Below, piece after piece: positions 1 through 9,139 of a stretch of 64,000 bases of DNA. How positions within the stretch are numbered: position 1 is the stretch's first letter; each line of letters begins with the position of its first letter. Source of the DNA: Hymenobacter lapidarius (GTDB lineage: Bacteria; Bacteroidota; Bacteroidia; Cytophagales; Hymenobacteraceae); NCBI RefSeq assembly GCF_001816145.1, contig NZ_MDZB01000120.1:1-64000 (forward strand), written 5' to 3'. The notes beneath the pieces are model-generated. The model saw only the letters and a program-made list of their open reading frames with translations, searched no databases and was not told where the DNA came from. Both the position numbers and the translations under genes were made by a program.

Positions 1-246
1 AGCCCGGTGCGGCGCATCCGCTTCCAGGCCTTCAACCGCTGGGGCGTGAAGGTCTTCGAGAACGTGACCACCTCCGCCGACCGCGTCCTCATCAACTGGA
101 CCGGCAACAGCCAGAGCAGCGAATCGGGGGCCAGTACCAGTACGCGGGTGTCCGGCGGCATCTACTACTACCTGGCCGAGGTAGAGTTTGCCGACTTCGC
201 CAACACCAAGCGCACCTACAAGGGCTGGGTGGAGGTTGTGCGCTAG
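1..246 (+). CDS. C-terminal end of a T9SS type B (gliding-motility-associated) sorting domain protein, 5' truncated
   Basis: The frame is open from the first base of the window and stops at 246, so only the last 81 residues are present. The FNRWGVKVFE motif followed by GGIYYYLAEV and a final GWVEVVR strand is the typical end of the CHU_C/type B C-terminal domain, which directs proteins through the type IX secretion system of Bacteroidota. The same FNRWG...GTYYY pattern ends the giant protein at 3760-8295. The function of the missing N-terminal part cannot be told. A strong terminator follows. Confidence 0.85.
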   Translation, partial: SPVRRIRFQAFNRWGVKVFENVTTSADRVLINWTGNSQSSESGASTSTRVSGGIYYYLAEVEFADFANTKRTYKGWVEVVR

Positions 247-275
247 CACCGGGCCGCGCTCATCGCCCGCACCCT

Positions 276-308
276 AAAAAAGGCCACTCCGCAGGGGTGG
301 CCTTTTTC
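276..308 (+). terminator. Rho-independent terminator
   Basis: AAAAAGGCCACTCC and a matching GGGTGGCCTTTTT arm form a GC-rich hairpin ending in a T run. It lies 30 bases after the stop of the truncated T9SS gene and separates it from fabD. Confidence 0.85.
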
Positions 309-422
309 GTGTTGATTTGTGCGAATGGCCGCTTTTGTGCAGCTTGCAGCCCCAACTGCTGCGGTGGCTGGCAGCCCGGCGGCCCGCTCAGAGGTCCTTT
401 TTAACTCCTAACAAGCTTCGAC

Positions 423-1328
423 GTGAACCCGATTTCCGCTTCTGATTCTGTAAAAACCGCCATCGTGTTTCCCGGCCAGGGCAGCCAGTTTCCGGGCATG
501 GCCCGCGAGCTGTTCGACCAAAGCCTGGAGGCCCGGGCCTTGCTCACGCAAGCCAACGACATTCTGGGCTTTAGCCTGACCACCATCATGTTTACGGGTT
601 CCGATGAGGACCTGCGCCGCACCGACGTAACTCAGCCCGCCATCTTCGTGCATTCGGTGGCTCAGTTTGTGGCCCGCCCGGAGCTGCGGCCCGCCATGAC
701 GGCCGGCCACTCCCTGGGCGAGTTCTCGGCGCTGGTGGCCGCGGGCGTGCTGCGCTTCGAGAATGCGCTGCCGCTGGTGGCCCGCCGCGCCCAGGCCATG
801 CAGGCCGCCTGCGAGGAGCAGCCCGGCACCATGGCCGCCATTCTGGGGCTGGACGATGCCATTGTGGAGCGCATTTGCAAGGAGATTTCGAGCGCGGGCC
901 ACGTGGTGGTTGCCGCCAACTACAACTGCCCCGGCCAGCTCGTTATTTCTGGTTCGGCCGAGGGCGTGGCCGCCGCCTGCGAGGCCCTGAAAGCCGCTGG
1001 CGCCAAGCGTGCCTTGCCGCTGCCTGTGGGCGGGGCCTTCCACTCGCCCCTGATGCAGAGCGCCGCCGCCGCCCTGGCCGAGGCCATTGAGAAAACCACC
1101 TTCAACGAGGCCTGCTGCCCCGTGTACCAGAACGTGGACGCGCGGCCCCATTCGTCGCCGGCCGAAATCAAGGCCAACCTGCTGCGCCAGCTCACCGCGC
1201 CCGTGCGCTGGACCCAGGCCGTGCAGCACATGGCCGCCGATGGCGCCACCGAGTTTGTGGAATGCGGCCCCGGCAAGGTGCTGCAAGGGCTGGTGAAGAA
1301 GATTGTGCCCACGGCCGTTATCGGGTAG
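423..1328 (+). CDS. fabD: malonyl-CoA:ACP transacylase
   Basis: Transfers the malonyl group from malonyl-CoA to acyl carrier protein, supplying elongation units for type II fatty acid synthesis in the cytoplasm. The 301-residue length is normal for FabD. The GQGSQ motif is at residues 18-22, the nucleophile elbow GHSLG at 95-99 gives catalytic Ser97, and the GAFHS motif gives catalytic His207. The start is a GTG at 423; no better ATG lies upstream. The next gene begins directly after the stop codon, so the two are probably co-transcribed. Confidence 0.95.
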   Translation: MNPISASDSVKTAIVFPGQGSQFPGMARELFDQSLEARALLTQANDILGFSLTTIMFTGSDEDLRRTDVTQPAIFVHSVAQFVARPELRPAMTAGHSLGEFSALVAAGVLRFENALPLVARRAQAMQAACEEQPGTMAAILGLDDAIVERICKEISSAGHVVVAANYNCPGQLVISGSAEGVAAACEALKAAGAKRALPLPVGGAFHSPLMQSAAAALAEAIEKTTFNEACCPVYQNVDARPHSSPAEIKANLLRQLTAPVRWTQAVQHMAADGATEFVECGPGKVLQGLVKKIVPTAVIG

Positions 1329-2555
1329 GTGGGGCCGCGCGTGAGGGGAGCCGAGCGGTGGTTTGGCTGGTCGGTGGCACTGGCGCTGCTGGTGCAGCTC
1401 GGCCTGTATGCCTGGGCCACGGCCCCCGGCCTGGCTGGCACCGCCGATTCCGGCTTTTACCTGCACGCGGCCGGTACGCTGCGGGCCAGCGGCCACCTGC
1501 TCAACCCCGATGGTACGGCCTACCGCTACTGGCCGCCGCTCTACCCCGTGCTGGTGGCGCTGGGCGGCAGTTTGGGGGCGCTGCGGATTTTGCACGGCGT
1601 CGCCCTGGCAATGAGCCTGTTGGCCTGGAGCCAGCTGGGGCGGCAGCTGTTGCCGCGGGCTGCGGCCCTGGCAGTGCCGTGGGCGCTGGCCCTGAGTACG
1701 CCCTGGCTGGTGGTGAGCAAGTTTGTGTGGGGCGAAACCGTATTTCTAACTCTGGTGGCGGGCTACGTGCTGGCCTTGTTCCGGGGGCTGCAAACGTGGC
1801 GCGGCCAGTGGTGGGCCGCGGCTACGGCCATGGGGTTTTTGCTGCCGCTGCAGCGCACGGCGGGGCTTTTTCTGCTGGCCGGCCTGGCCCTGGGATTGGT
1901 GGTGCAGCACAAGCACCTGGCGCCGAGGCAGCGCCTTCTGGTGACCTGTCATTTCGTGTTCACGGGCCTGGGCGGCCTGGCGTGGCACTTTTACGCCCTA
2001 CTGCTCGCCGCGCCCACCGTGTACAAAATGAATCAGGGCTGGGCGCAGTTCTTCAGCTCCGCCGCCGACTACGGCTTCGTGTTGAGTCGGTGGCTGCTGC
2101 CGGTGCGCGCCGCCTGGCGGCCCGAGTTGACGGCTGTTTGGGTGCTGGCACTGGCGGGCCTGCTGGCATGGCTATGGCCCCGCAGTGTAGGTTGGGAGGA
2201 ACGCCCGGCGGCTTCACCCGTCTTTTCGCCGTGGGTCCGGCATTTCCCCGTCGTGTTGTGGGTGGCCGTCGCCTGTTTCCTGTTGCTGCTGCTCGTTGCC
2301 ACCACCTTTACTCGCAGCGCCGCCGGTCTCTACGATGCCGAGCGGTACGCCAGCGTTCTTTTTGGGCCGGTGGTGCTGTTGGCCCTGCTGGGCGTAGGAC
2401 GCTGGTTTACGTCGCCGTTAGGTAGCCAAAAGTGGCCTTCCTGGCTGGTGGTGGGGGTAGTGGGGCTGTGGCTGGCCTACTCCGCGGGCCGCGCCGGCAG
2501 CAACGCAGCCGCGTTGCGCCAGCTGGCCCCGCTGGAGTGGCCTGTTATCAGATAG
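1329..2555 (+). CDS. polytopic membrane protein, glycosyltransferase family 39/PMT-like
   Basis: A 408-residue protein with about ten hydrophobic segments. The first extracytoplasmic loop carries a DSGFYL motif (about residues 38-43) followed by RYWPPLYP, an arrangement seen in ArnT/PMT-type lipid-linked sugar transferases, where an acidic residue in this loop is catalytic. This suggests transfer of a sugar from a polyprenyl-phosphate donor, but the exact substrate cannot be inferred. The GTG start at 1329 touches the fabD stop codon; GTG codons at 1341 and 1359 are alternatives. Translational coupling to fabD is likely. No terminator hairpin follows; instead there is a dispersed palindrome. 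Confidence 0.6.
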   Translation: MGPRVRGAERWFGWSVALALLVQLGLYAWATAPGLAGTADSGFYLHAAGTLRASGHLLNPDGTAYRYWPPLYPVLVALGGSLGALRILHGVALAMSLLAWSQLGRQLLPRAAALAVPWALALSTPWLVVSKFVWGETVFLTLVAGYVLALFRGLQTWRGQWWAAATAMGFLLPLQRTAGLFLLAGLALGLVVQHKHLAPRQRLLVTCHFVFTGLGGLAWHFYALLLAAPTVYKMNQGWAQFFSSAADYGFVLSRWLLPVRAAWRPELTAVWVLALAGLLAWLWPRSVGWEERPAASPVFSPWVRHFPVVLWVAVACFLLLLLVATTFTRSAAGLYDAERYASVLFGPVVLLALLGVGRWFTSPLGSQKWPSWLVVGVVGLWLAYSAGRAGSNAAALRQLAPLEWPVIR

Positions 2556-2568
2556 TGAAAAGCCCTGC

Positions 2569-2649
2569 CATGCTGAGCGCAGCGAAGCATCCTATCAGGG
2601 CTGAACAAGTCGTTCAGCGGGTATAGGATGCTTCGCTGCGCTCAGCATG
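2569..2649. repeat. dispersed palindromic repeat, CATGCTGAGC family
   Basis: Perfect 27-base inverted arms at 2569-2595 and 2623-2649, both ending in CATGCTGAGC, enclose a smaller CTGAAC/GTTCAG hairpin at 2601-2617. A strongly decayed copy of the same element is present at about 59818-59890, and elements at 54784 and 60590 share the termini. It lies between two convergent genes and could also act as a transcription barrier. Confidence 0.9.
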
Positions 2650-2709
2650 ACTGAATTTATGATTGTTTTAGTTTGGTGGGCACTGCTGAACGACTAACAA
2701 GAGCCTTTC

Positions 2710-3684
2710 CTACCAGAACCGGTTGGTGCACACCACCTGCGCCTTTTTCTTGAGCCGCAGGCCCACCAGGATTTCGTGGCTGCCGCCGTTGTAGCCGGCC
2801 AGCTCGGAGAGGCCTGCATCGTAGGAATAGCCCAGCGTATACTGCTCGTAGCTAAGGCCCACCATGGCCACAGCCGAGTCGAAGGCGCGCCACGACACGC
2901 CGGCCCAGAGCAGGTCCTGGTACTTAAGCTTGGCGTTGATATCGACCGAGAGCGGGGCCGGGTTCACAGCCTTCACCAGCACCGACGGCACCAGAGACCA
3001 GTCGTCGTTGATAGGCAGCCGCACGCCGGCCGTGGCAAAGTAGTGCCGCTTCAGGGAGTTGCCGGGTGCGCCCTCGCCCATGGAGTTGGGGCCGTAGGAA
3101 AACTTGAGCTGGTTGCCCAGCAGCTGCGCGCCCGACACGCCCACGTAAAACTTGGAGCTGTACATCCAGGCCCCCACCGAGGCATCGGGCACCCGCGAAG
3201 CAGAGCTGGCGGCCCGGGTCGTGCGGTCGAAAAACTGCAGCTGCTGGCCGTCCACGGCAAACTGCTGCATGCCCGCCGTCACGCCCAACGCCAGCCGCAG
3301 GTCGGGCGTGAGCACCATGTTGTAGGCGTAGGAGAGGTAGGCCCCGGCCCGGCTCGTGGGCCCGGTCACGTCGTTGTACACGATGCCGCCCACGGCGTGA
3401 AAGGGCCGGCGCAGGTCGCGGATGGTGCGCTTGGGGGTGCTGCGCCATTTGCCCAGCGAGGAGCTGGCGCTGGCGTAGTAGGTTTTTGGGGCGCCCTCTA
3501 GGCCCGTCCACTGGGTGCGGTAGCTCAGCTTCACATCAATGTAGTCCTCCACGCCCGTGGCGCCGGGGTTGAGGATGTAATTGTTGTTCATGTACTGGCT
3601 GTACTGCGCCTGCTGCTGGGCCCGGGCGGGCGCGGCGGCCAGCAGTAGCAGCGGAAACAGCAGTAGAATTAGAGCTCTTTTCAT
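2710..3684 (-). CDS. PorP/SprF family type IX secretion system membrane protein
   Basis: A 324-residue outer membrane barrel protein. A signal peptide (about residues 1-22, ending APARAQ) is followed by the family hallmark QYSQYMNNNYILNPG, then repeated amphipathic strands. PorP/SprF proteins are restricted to Bacteroidota and act with the T9SS; SprF of Flavobacterium is needed for export of its neighbour SprB. Here the gene lies 75 bases downstream of, and on the same strand as, a giant type B sorting-domain protein, so it is probably the dedicated partner for that substrate. Confidence 0.93.
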   Translation of the reverse strand: MKRALILLLFPLLLLAAAPARAQQQAQYSQYMNNNYILNPGATGVEDYIDVKLSYRTQWTGLEGAPKTYYASASSSLGKWRSTPKRTIRDLRRPFHAVGGIVYNDVTGPTSRAGAYLSYAYNMVLTPDLRLALGVTAGMQQFAVDGQQLQFFDRTTRAASSASRVPDASVGAWMYSSKFYVGVSGAQLLGNQLKFSYGPNSMGEGAPGNSLKRHYFATAGVRLPINDDWSLVPSVLVKAVNPAPLSVDINAKLKYQDLLWAGVSWRAFDSAVAMVGLSYEQYTLGYSYDAGLSELAGYNGGSHEILVGLRLKKKAQVVCTNRFW

Positions 3685-3759
3685 AACAGTAATGGCCTTA
3701 GCGTCAGTCTATCCAAGAAGAAGGTAGTCCGGTGGCGATGGCTGCCGCCGGATATGCTG

Positions 3760-6700
3760 TTAATACAAAATCGTAATCGAGCCGCTGTAGGACCGGCCCA
3801 GCGGACCCTTCGTGACCACCACGTAGTAGTAAGTGCCCACCGGCGCGGGCTGGCCGTTGATGTCGCCGCGCCACTCGTTGGCCCGGCTGTAGTTGTTGGC
3901 CGAGAAAATCTGGTTGCCCCAGCGGTTGAATACGGTCACAGTATTTTCCGGGAATTGCTCGATGAACTCAATCTGCCAGGTGTCGTCGCGCCCGTCGTTG
4001 TTGGGCGTGAAGGCATTGGGAATGCGAATGGGGGGCCGCACGACCACCGTCACTTGGTCGGAGTCGGTGCAGCCGTCCGTCCCGGCCGACAAGGTGTAGG
4101 TGGTGGTAACGGTGGGCGAGGCAATGGGCCGCAACGGCTCGTTGGGACGGAAGGTGAGGCTTGCCGTCGGCGTCCACGTCACGGGGTAAATGCCGTCGGC
4201 GCGGCCTTCCAGCGTCACCGAGGTGCCCGCCAGAATCTCCTTGTCGGGGCCGGCATCCACATCAACCGGCGGCTGAATGCGCACCGCTATGCCATTGGAA
4301 ACAACCTCAACTGGCTGTCCGCACGCATTAGTCGTACGCAGCCGCAGCGTTACGGTCTGGCCCTCGCGTAGCGTCGTACTGGTAAATACCGGGCGCGTCT
4401 CGCCCGCCACGTCGGTGCCGTTTACCTGCCACTGGTACTGGGGAGCCGAGCCGGCTTCGGTCACCGTAGCGATGCTGAACGTAATTGGCGCACCCAGGCA
4501 AACGGGCCCGCCCGGCTGGAACGTAATCAGAAGAGTAGGCACCGGCGTGGGCGTGCGCGTCACCGTGACGGAGGCCGTGGCAGGGCCCGTGCTGCACAGC
4601 CCCGCCGTGGGCGTTACCGTCACGCGCACCACATCGCCGGTAACCACGGTGCTGCTCGTGAAGCTAGGCCCGCTGGCCACGGCCACGTTGTTGACAAACC
4701 ACTGGAAAGTGGGCGTGGCGCCCGCGTTGGTGGCCACCGCCGTAAAGGTCAGCGGAGTGCCGGGGCACACCACAGGCGGAGTAGCAAGGGTCACGCCAGT
4801 CGTCACCAGGGGCTGCACGCGTATCGTCACCACATTGGAAACCGCCGTGGCGCAGCTGCCGGTGCCCGAAGTTACCCGGCGCCGGAAGTAAGTGGTGACC
4901 GAAAGTGGGCCGGGGGAATAATTGGGTCCGCTGGCGTTTGCCAAGGCAGTCCAGTTTGCATTATCCAATGAAGATTCCCACTGATACGCAAATGCGCCGG
5001 TGCCGCCGCTAGCCGGGGCGCTGCTGGTGAGCGGCGCTGGCGTAGCGCCGGCGCAGATGGTTTGGTCGGCCGCAATGCTGCCGGCCACCAGTGCCGGCAG
5101 CACCGTCAGGGTGACGGCAGGCGTAAACTCCGGCCCGCACAGCCCGGAGCTAACCCGGCGCCGAAAGGAAGTGGTAACCGTGAGCGGGCCAGGGGCATAG
5201 GTTTCGTTGGTGGCGCCGGCAATAGCCGTCCAGGGACCGTTATCCGTCGGCGATGATTCCCATTGGAAAGCAAAGGTGCCGGTGCCGCCCGTGGCCGGGG
5301 CAGTGCTCGTGAGCGGGGTCGGGGTAGCGCCCGGGCATAGCGTCTGGCTGGCGCCAATGGTGCCAGCGGTCAACGCCGGCGTGACGGTGATGGTGACCAC
5401 ATTGGAGAAAACCGGGGCACAGGCAGACCCCGCGCTGGCCTGGCGCCGGAAGGAGGTAGTAGCCGTGAGCGGGCCGGGAGCGTAGGTTTCACCGGTGGCG
5501 CCGGCGATGTCGGTCCAAGGACCGGTGGCCGTCGGCGACGACTGCCACTGGTAGGCCACAGCACCCGTACCGCCAGCAGCCGGGGCGGTGCTTGTGAGGG
5601 GCGCCACGGGGGTGCCGGCACACAGGGCCTGGCTGGCGGCGATACTACCAGCCGTTAGGGCCGGTACCACGGTCACGGTTACCACATTCGAGGGCAGGGC
5701 ATTGCAGACCCCCGAACTCACCAGCCGCCGGAAGGAGGTGGTAGCCGTGAGCAGGCCAGGGGCATAGGTTTCGTTGGTGGCGCCGACAATGGCGGTCCAA
5801 GGACCGGTAGCCGTCGGCGACGATTGCCACTGATAGGCAAGCGTGCCGGTACCGCCCGTAGCTGGAGCAGTGCTTGTGAGCGGGACCACGGGGCTGCCAG
5901 CGCACACGCTTTGGTCGGCGGCGATGCTGCCCGTTGTCAGTGCCGGCGTCACGGTGATGGTAACGACGTTGGAGAAAACCGGGGTGCAGGCCGTGCCGGA
6001 GCTGGCTCGGCGCCGGTAGCTAGTGGTAGCAGGCACCTGGCCCGGGTCATAGCTCGCCCCGGTGGCGCCCGCAATGGCCGTCCACGTCACATTATCCGCA
6101 GACGATTCCCACTGGTAATCAATGCCACCCGCGCCACCCGTGGCGGGTGCGGTGCTGGTGAGGGGAGCGGCGGGAGTGCCCGCACATAGGGCCTGGCTAG
6201 CCGCAATGGTACCTGCCGTCAGAGCAGGTACTACGGTTATCGTTACCACGTTGGAGGGCGGGGTGGTGCAGGGGCCGGAAGTTACCTGGCGCCGGAAGGA
6301 AGTGGTAACCGTGAGCGGACCGGGGGTATAAGTGTCGCTAGTAGCACCGGCGATGGCCGTCCAAGGGCCATTGGCCGACGGGGAGGATTCCCACTGATAA
6401 ACGAACGTGCCGTCGCCACCCGTGGCGGGGGTAGCGCTCGTGAGCGGGGCAACGGGGCTGCCGGCGCACACGGTCTGGTCAGCGGCAATGGTGCCCGTTG
6501 TCAGCGCTGGAGTCACCGTGATGGCTACCGAGGGGGCGGTAGGTACGGATTCACAGTAGGGGCCTGATTGGTCAGGCAGCAGTAACTGAGCGAGCCGCCG
6601 GAAATAAGTTATGCCAACCGGGAGTGAATTTGGCGGTGTGTAGCTGGCACCGGTGGCTCCGCTGATATTCGTGAAAGTGGTGTTATCCGATGAGGATTGC

Positions 6701-8295
6701 CATTGGTAAACGAGCGGCAGGCCGGCATCTCCCGAAGCAGCCGTCGTGCTAGTGAGCGGGGCTACGGGGCTGCCGGCGCATATTGTCTGGGGGGCAGCAA
6801 TTCTGCCCGGCTCGGGTAGAGCCGGCACCAGGATACTGCCCGAGCTTTCGCGGCAAAAGCATTCGGTCGTGATGCGTAGCGTTACGGTGTAGAGGCCGGG
6901 TGTAGCGTAGATGTGAACGGGATTCTCCTCGGTCGAAGTGGTACCGTCGCCAAACTTCCAAGAGTAGGTTTTTCCGTCAAAGTCAATGGGCGGGGCCTTA
7001 AAGGAGATTTGCCGGCAACCCGTTATCTCCGCCGAAGGGCCCACGCGCAGCAGGGAGCTTTGGTTGAAGTTGACCAGACCCAGGCCACTCAGGCGGCCGT
7101 CCAGTTTCAGGCTGTCGTCGGCGTAGCGGGCCTTGGCTCCCAGCGAGTCGGGAGAGGCAATGAAGCCCAGGGCAGGCTGGTTGTTGCGGGCCACGTAAAT
7201 CTTGCCATCGGGCGCAGCCTGCATCGAGCCCAAGTCGACGGGCATTTTCTGCTTGAGCGGAATGTCCTGCTTGGTAACCGGCCCATTGCCGCTAATGTCA
7301 AATTGCAGCAGTTTGGGCGGGTTGCGCACCGTGGCGTAGAGGTAGCTGCCGGGCGAAAACCCCACCCCGTAGTATTTTCCTTCGCCACGGTCCACGATGA
7401 ACGGAACCTGCGGGTTGGCGCTCACCTGGCCCGTGCCAGTGTTAAACCCAAACAGCTCGACGGTGCTGCTGCTGTCGCCCAGCACTTCGCTGTAGCGGGC
7501 CAGGGCCAGCCGCTTGCCATCGGGGGTTACCTTCATCTGGCCTTTGTAGCCCAGGGCCGCTACGCTCGGCGCGTGCAGGCTGCCGACGGTCGAAATAATG
7601 GGAATAGTATCCACGCCGGTTGTCAGGCGCACGCGGTAGGCCAGAAAAGCATCGCCGCGATTGTTATTGCCAGTCTTAGCGGCGCCCCAGCCGTGCGTGA
7701 TAACCCAGATATCGCAGCCATTTTTATGAAATACACCCGTGAGCTTCTCCGCCGTACCGCGGGCCAGGGGCTTGTTCTTGGTAGCGGCCGTGACGGTGCC
7801 CGGCCCACCACCCGCGGGAAGCACAATTTCCGAGTAGCTCAGGCCCACGGTGCTGTTAAGCGTGAAGAGCAGGTAGCGCGTCGGTTGGCCCGGCAACACA
7901 ATGCCCGGCGTTCTAAGGGGCAGGGGGCCGTCGGTGGTGGTGCTGTCGCCAGCCAGCCCCCTGCCGTTAGTCATCACGGTGCCGTCGCCGTTCCAAACGG
8001 TTCTACCGTTGCTGTAGAAGAGGATTTTGCCATCTTTATCCGACATCACCCCCGAGCCGGCAGGAGCAATCATCGCCCCATCAGTGAGCACCTTCGGAGG
8101 AATGGAGTCGGTAGCCTGGTTGAAGTCCAGCCCCGCCTTGAAGCCGAAGTACCAGGTGTTGGCAAACTTCTCATCGGCCGCGCACTCCGGAGGTGGGGGC
8201 GGCGTGCCCTGCGCCAGGGCCGTGGTGGCCGCGCCGCTTACCAGCAGGAATAACAGCGTGAACAGCCACCCAACCGCGCGTCGGTAACCTGCCAT
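3760..8295 (-). CDS. giant adhesin-like T9SS substrate with PKD domain, seven Ig-like repeats and type B sorting domain
   Basis: About 1511 residues from the chosen ATG at 8295, which starts directly at a signal peptide (MAGYRRAVGWLF...TTALAQG). An ATG at 8370 with an AGGAGG-like stretch upstream is a plausible longer start. Order of parts: signal peptide; about 400 residues of beta-propeller-like sequence; a PKD-like domain (YSWKFGDG, NPVHIYATPGLYTVTLR); seven near-identical modules of about 90 residues with YQWxSS...GPWTxIxGAT...TTSFRR; two more Ig-like domains; and a C-terminal type B domain (IPNAFTPNNDG...FNRWG...GTYYYVV). Such proteins are cell-surface or secreted adhesins, often linked to gliding. 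The downstream PorP/SprF gene fits a substrate/partner operon. Confidence 0.9.
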   Translation of the reverse strand: MAGYRRAVGWLFTLLFLLVSGAATTALAQGTPPPPPECAADEKFANTWYFGFKAGLDFNQATDSIPPKVLTDGAMIAPAGSGVMSDKDGKILFYSNGRTVWNGDGTVMTNGRGLAGDSTTTDGPLPLRTPGIVLPGQPTRYLLFTLNSTVGLSYSEIVLPAGGGPGTVTAATKNKPLARGTAEKLTGVFHKNGCDIWVITHGWGAAKTGNNNRGDAFLAYRVRLTTGVDTIPIISTVGSLHAPSVAALGYKGQMKVTPDGKRLALARYSEVLGDSSSTVELFGFNTGTGQVSANPQVPFIVDRGEGKYYGVGFSPGSYLYATVRNPPKLLQFDISGNGPVTKQDIPLKQKMPVDLGSMQAAPDGKIYVARNNQPALGFIASPDSLGAKARYADDSLKLDGRLSGLGLVNFNQSSLLRVGPSAEITGCRQISFKAPPIDFDGKTYSWKFGDGTTSTEENPVHIYATPGLYTVTLRITTECFCRESSGSILVPALPEPGRIAAPQTICAGSPVAPLTSTTAASGDAGLPLVYQWQSSSDNTTFTNISGATGASYTPPNSLPVGITYFRRLAQLLLPDQSGPYCESVPTAPSVAITVTPALTTGTIAADQTVCAGSPVAPLTSATPATGGDGTFVYQWESSPSANGPWTAIAGATSDTYTPGPLTVTTSFRRQVTSGPCTTPPSNVVTITVVPALTAGTIAASQALCAGTPAAPLTSTAPATGGAGGIDYQWESSADNVTWTAIAGATGASYDPGQVPATTSYRRRASSGTACTPVFSNVVTITVTPALTTGSIAADQSVCAGSPVVPLTSTAPATGGTGTLAYQWQSSPTATGPWTAIVGATNETYAPGLLTATTSFRRLVSSGVCNALPSNVVTVTVVPALTAGSIAASQALCAGTPVAPLTSTAPAAGGTGAVAYQWQSSPTATGPWTDIAGATGETYAPGPLTATTSFRRQASAGSACAPVFSNVVTITVTPALTAGTIGASQTLCPGATPTPLTSTAPATGGTGTFAFQWESSPTDNGPWTAIAGATNETYAPGPLTVTTSFRRRVSSGLCGPEFTPAVTLTVLPALVAGSIAADQTICAGATPAPLTSSAPASGGTGAFAYQWESSLDNANWTALANASGPNYSPGPLSVTTYFRRRVTSGTGSCATAVSNVVTIRVQPLVTTGVTLATPPVVCPGTPLTFTAVATNAGATPTFQWFVNNVAVASGPSFTSSTVVTGDVVRVTVTPTAGLCSTGPATASVTVTRTPTPVPTLLITFQPGGPVCLGAPITFSIATVTEAGSAPQYQWQVNGTDVAGETRPVFTSTTLREGQTVTLRLRTTNACGQPVEVVSNGIAVRIQPPVDVDAGPDKEILAGTSVTLEGRADGIYPVTWTPTASLTFRPNEPLRPIASPTVTTTYTLSAGTDGCTDSDQVTVVVRPPIRIPNAFTPNNDGRDDTWQIEFIEQFPENTVTVFNRWGNQIFSANNYSRANEWRGDINGQPAPVGTYYYVVVTKGPLGRSYSGSITILY
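4810..6830 (-). repeat. tandem Ig-like coding repeats (seven copies of about 270 bp)
   Basis: On the minus strand, seven successive modules each begin with a variant of PALTAGTIAADQTVCAG and contain APLTSTAPATGGTG, YQWESS and TTSFRR. Neighbouring copies are similar at the DNA level, especially the four central ones, so recombination or slippage could change copy number. The repeats sit inside the gene at 3760-8295. Confidence 0.85.
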
Positions 8296-8647
8296 TCGGC
8301 CTGATTCAGACTTACGCAGTGAAAAACGATTGGAACCAGACGGGGCAGGATGCGGTAGCTCTGCAAGCATAAGGGAGCAGGTAAGGAGGCGAATAGATAA
8401 GCACGAATCAACATGAAAAGTGCCGCCTACCGCTCTTATAAAGAACGTAACCCGATGGCTGGTTATTGCCAAAATGATGCTGCCAGCCGGTTTCAGTAAA
8501 GCTACGCACTGCCCGCTTGTTTTATACAGGCCAAAGTTTGAATAGTAATGCATGCCTGTGTTAGCGCCCAGCCCTTACCAGAACGGGCTTTTTTCATACA
8601 AATACCACCAACCGGCGGCATTTTCTTGGCAAAAAATATGCTCCCTA
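8296..8647. other. intergenic region ahead of the giant T9SS gene
   Basis: This 352-base stretch lies between folK and the giant adhesin gene, both on the minus strand. It holds the 5' leader of the adhesin gene, including an alternative in-frame ATG at 8370, and AT-rich DNA at 8590-8640. I see no RNA gene or convincing small ORF in it. Confidence 0.5.
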
Positions 8648-9139
8648 CTACCCCGGCCACAGTCGTACTGGCAGCGGGTCGGGACATTGGGCCAGCAGCT
8701 CTGCCACCGACAAACCCAGCTGCGGATGCCGCAGCTGCGGCGCAATTTCGGCCAGCGGCACCAGCGCAAAGCGGCGCTCGGCCAGCCGGGGGTGGGGCAG
8801 GGTCAGGTCAGGCTCGTCGATAATGGCATCGGCGTAGAGGAGGATGTCCACGTCGAGGGTGCGGCTGCCCCAGCGCTCCAGCCGCTCGCGGCCCGCCCGG
8901 CGCTCCGTGGCCAGGCACTGCTCCAGCAACTGCCGGGCCGGCAAGGCCGTGCGCACGGCCAGGGCCTGGTTGAGGAAGACGGGCTGGTCTTCGCGGCCCC
9001 AGGCGGCGGTTTCGTAGAGGGCCGAAGCGGCCAGGATTTCGCCAGCCGCTGCCAGTTGGGCCCGCGCCGCCCGGAGCAGCGCCGCCCGGTCGCCGAGGTT
9101 GCTGCCCAGCAGCAAATACGCTACCACCGAGTTGTTCAT
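8648..9139 (-). CDS. folK: 2-amino-4-hydroxy-6-hydroxymethyldihydropteridine diphosphokinase
   Basis: Pyrophosphorylates 6-hydroxymethyl-7,8-dihydropterin using ATP, the step before dihydropteroate synthase in folate synthesis. The 163-residue length is standard. LLLGSNLGDR near the N-terminus, YET.AWG (about 42-48), FLNQA, and the signature RWGSRTLDVDILLY (about 89-102) with LPHPRL downstream are all present. Its start overlaps the stop of the upstream hydrolase gene by four bases, so the two are translated from one transcript. Confidence 0.96.
   Translation of the reverse strand: MNNSVVAYLLLGSNLGDRAALLRAARAQLAAAGEILAASALYETAAWGREDQPVFLNQALAVRTALPARQLLEQCLATERRAGRERLERWGSRTLDVDILLYADAIIDEPDLTLPHPRLAERRFALVPLAEIAPQLRHPQLGLSVAELLAQCPDPLPVRLWPG

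Noticed and set aside
408..1595. Long minus-strand ORF (395 codons) over fabD
   Set aside because: It has no recognisable family, is rich in His, Gly and Gln, and is the antisense shadow of fabD and the next gene, which have clear signatures.
2569..2649. Palindrome considered as a simple rho-independent terminator
   Set aside because: It has no T run after the hairpin, and a decayed copy elsewhere plus shared termini with other elements show it is a dispersed repeat.
4810..6830. Tandem repeats considered as a non-coding minisatellite
   Set aside because: They are in one uninterrupted frame with conserved Ig-like motifs, so they are coding domains.
8572..8593. AGCCC...GGGCTTTTTT hairpin as terminator
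   Set aside because: It would act on the plus strand, where no gene ends nearby, so its role is doubtful.
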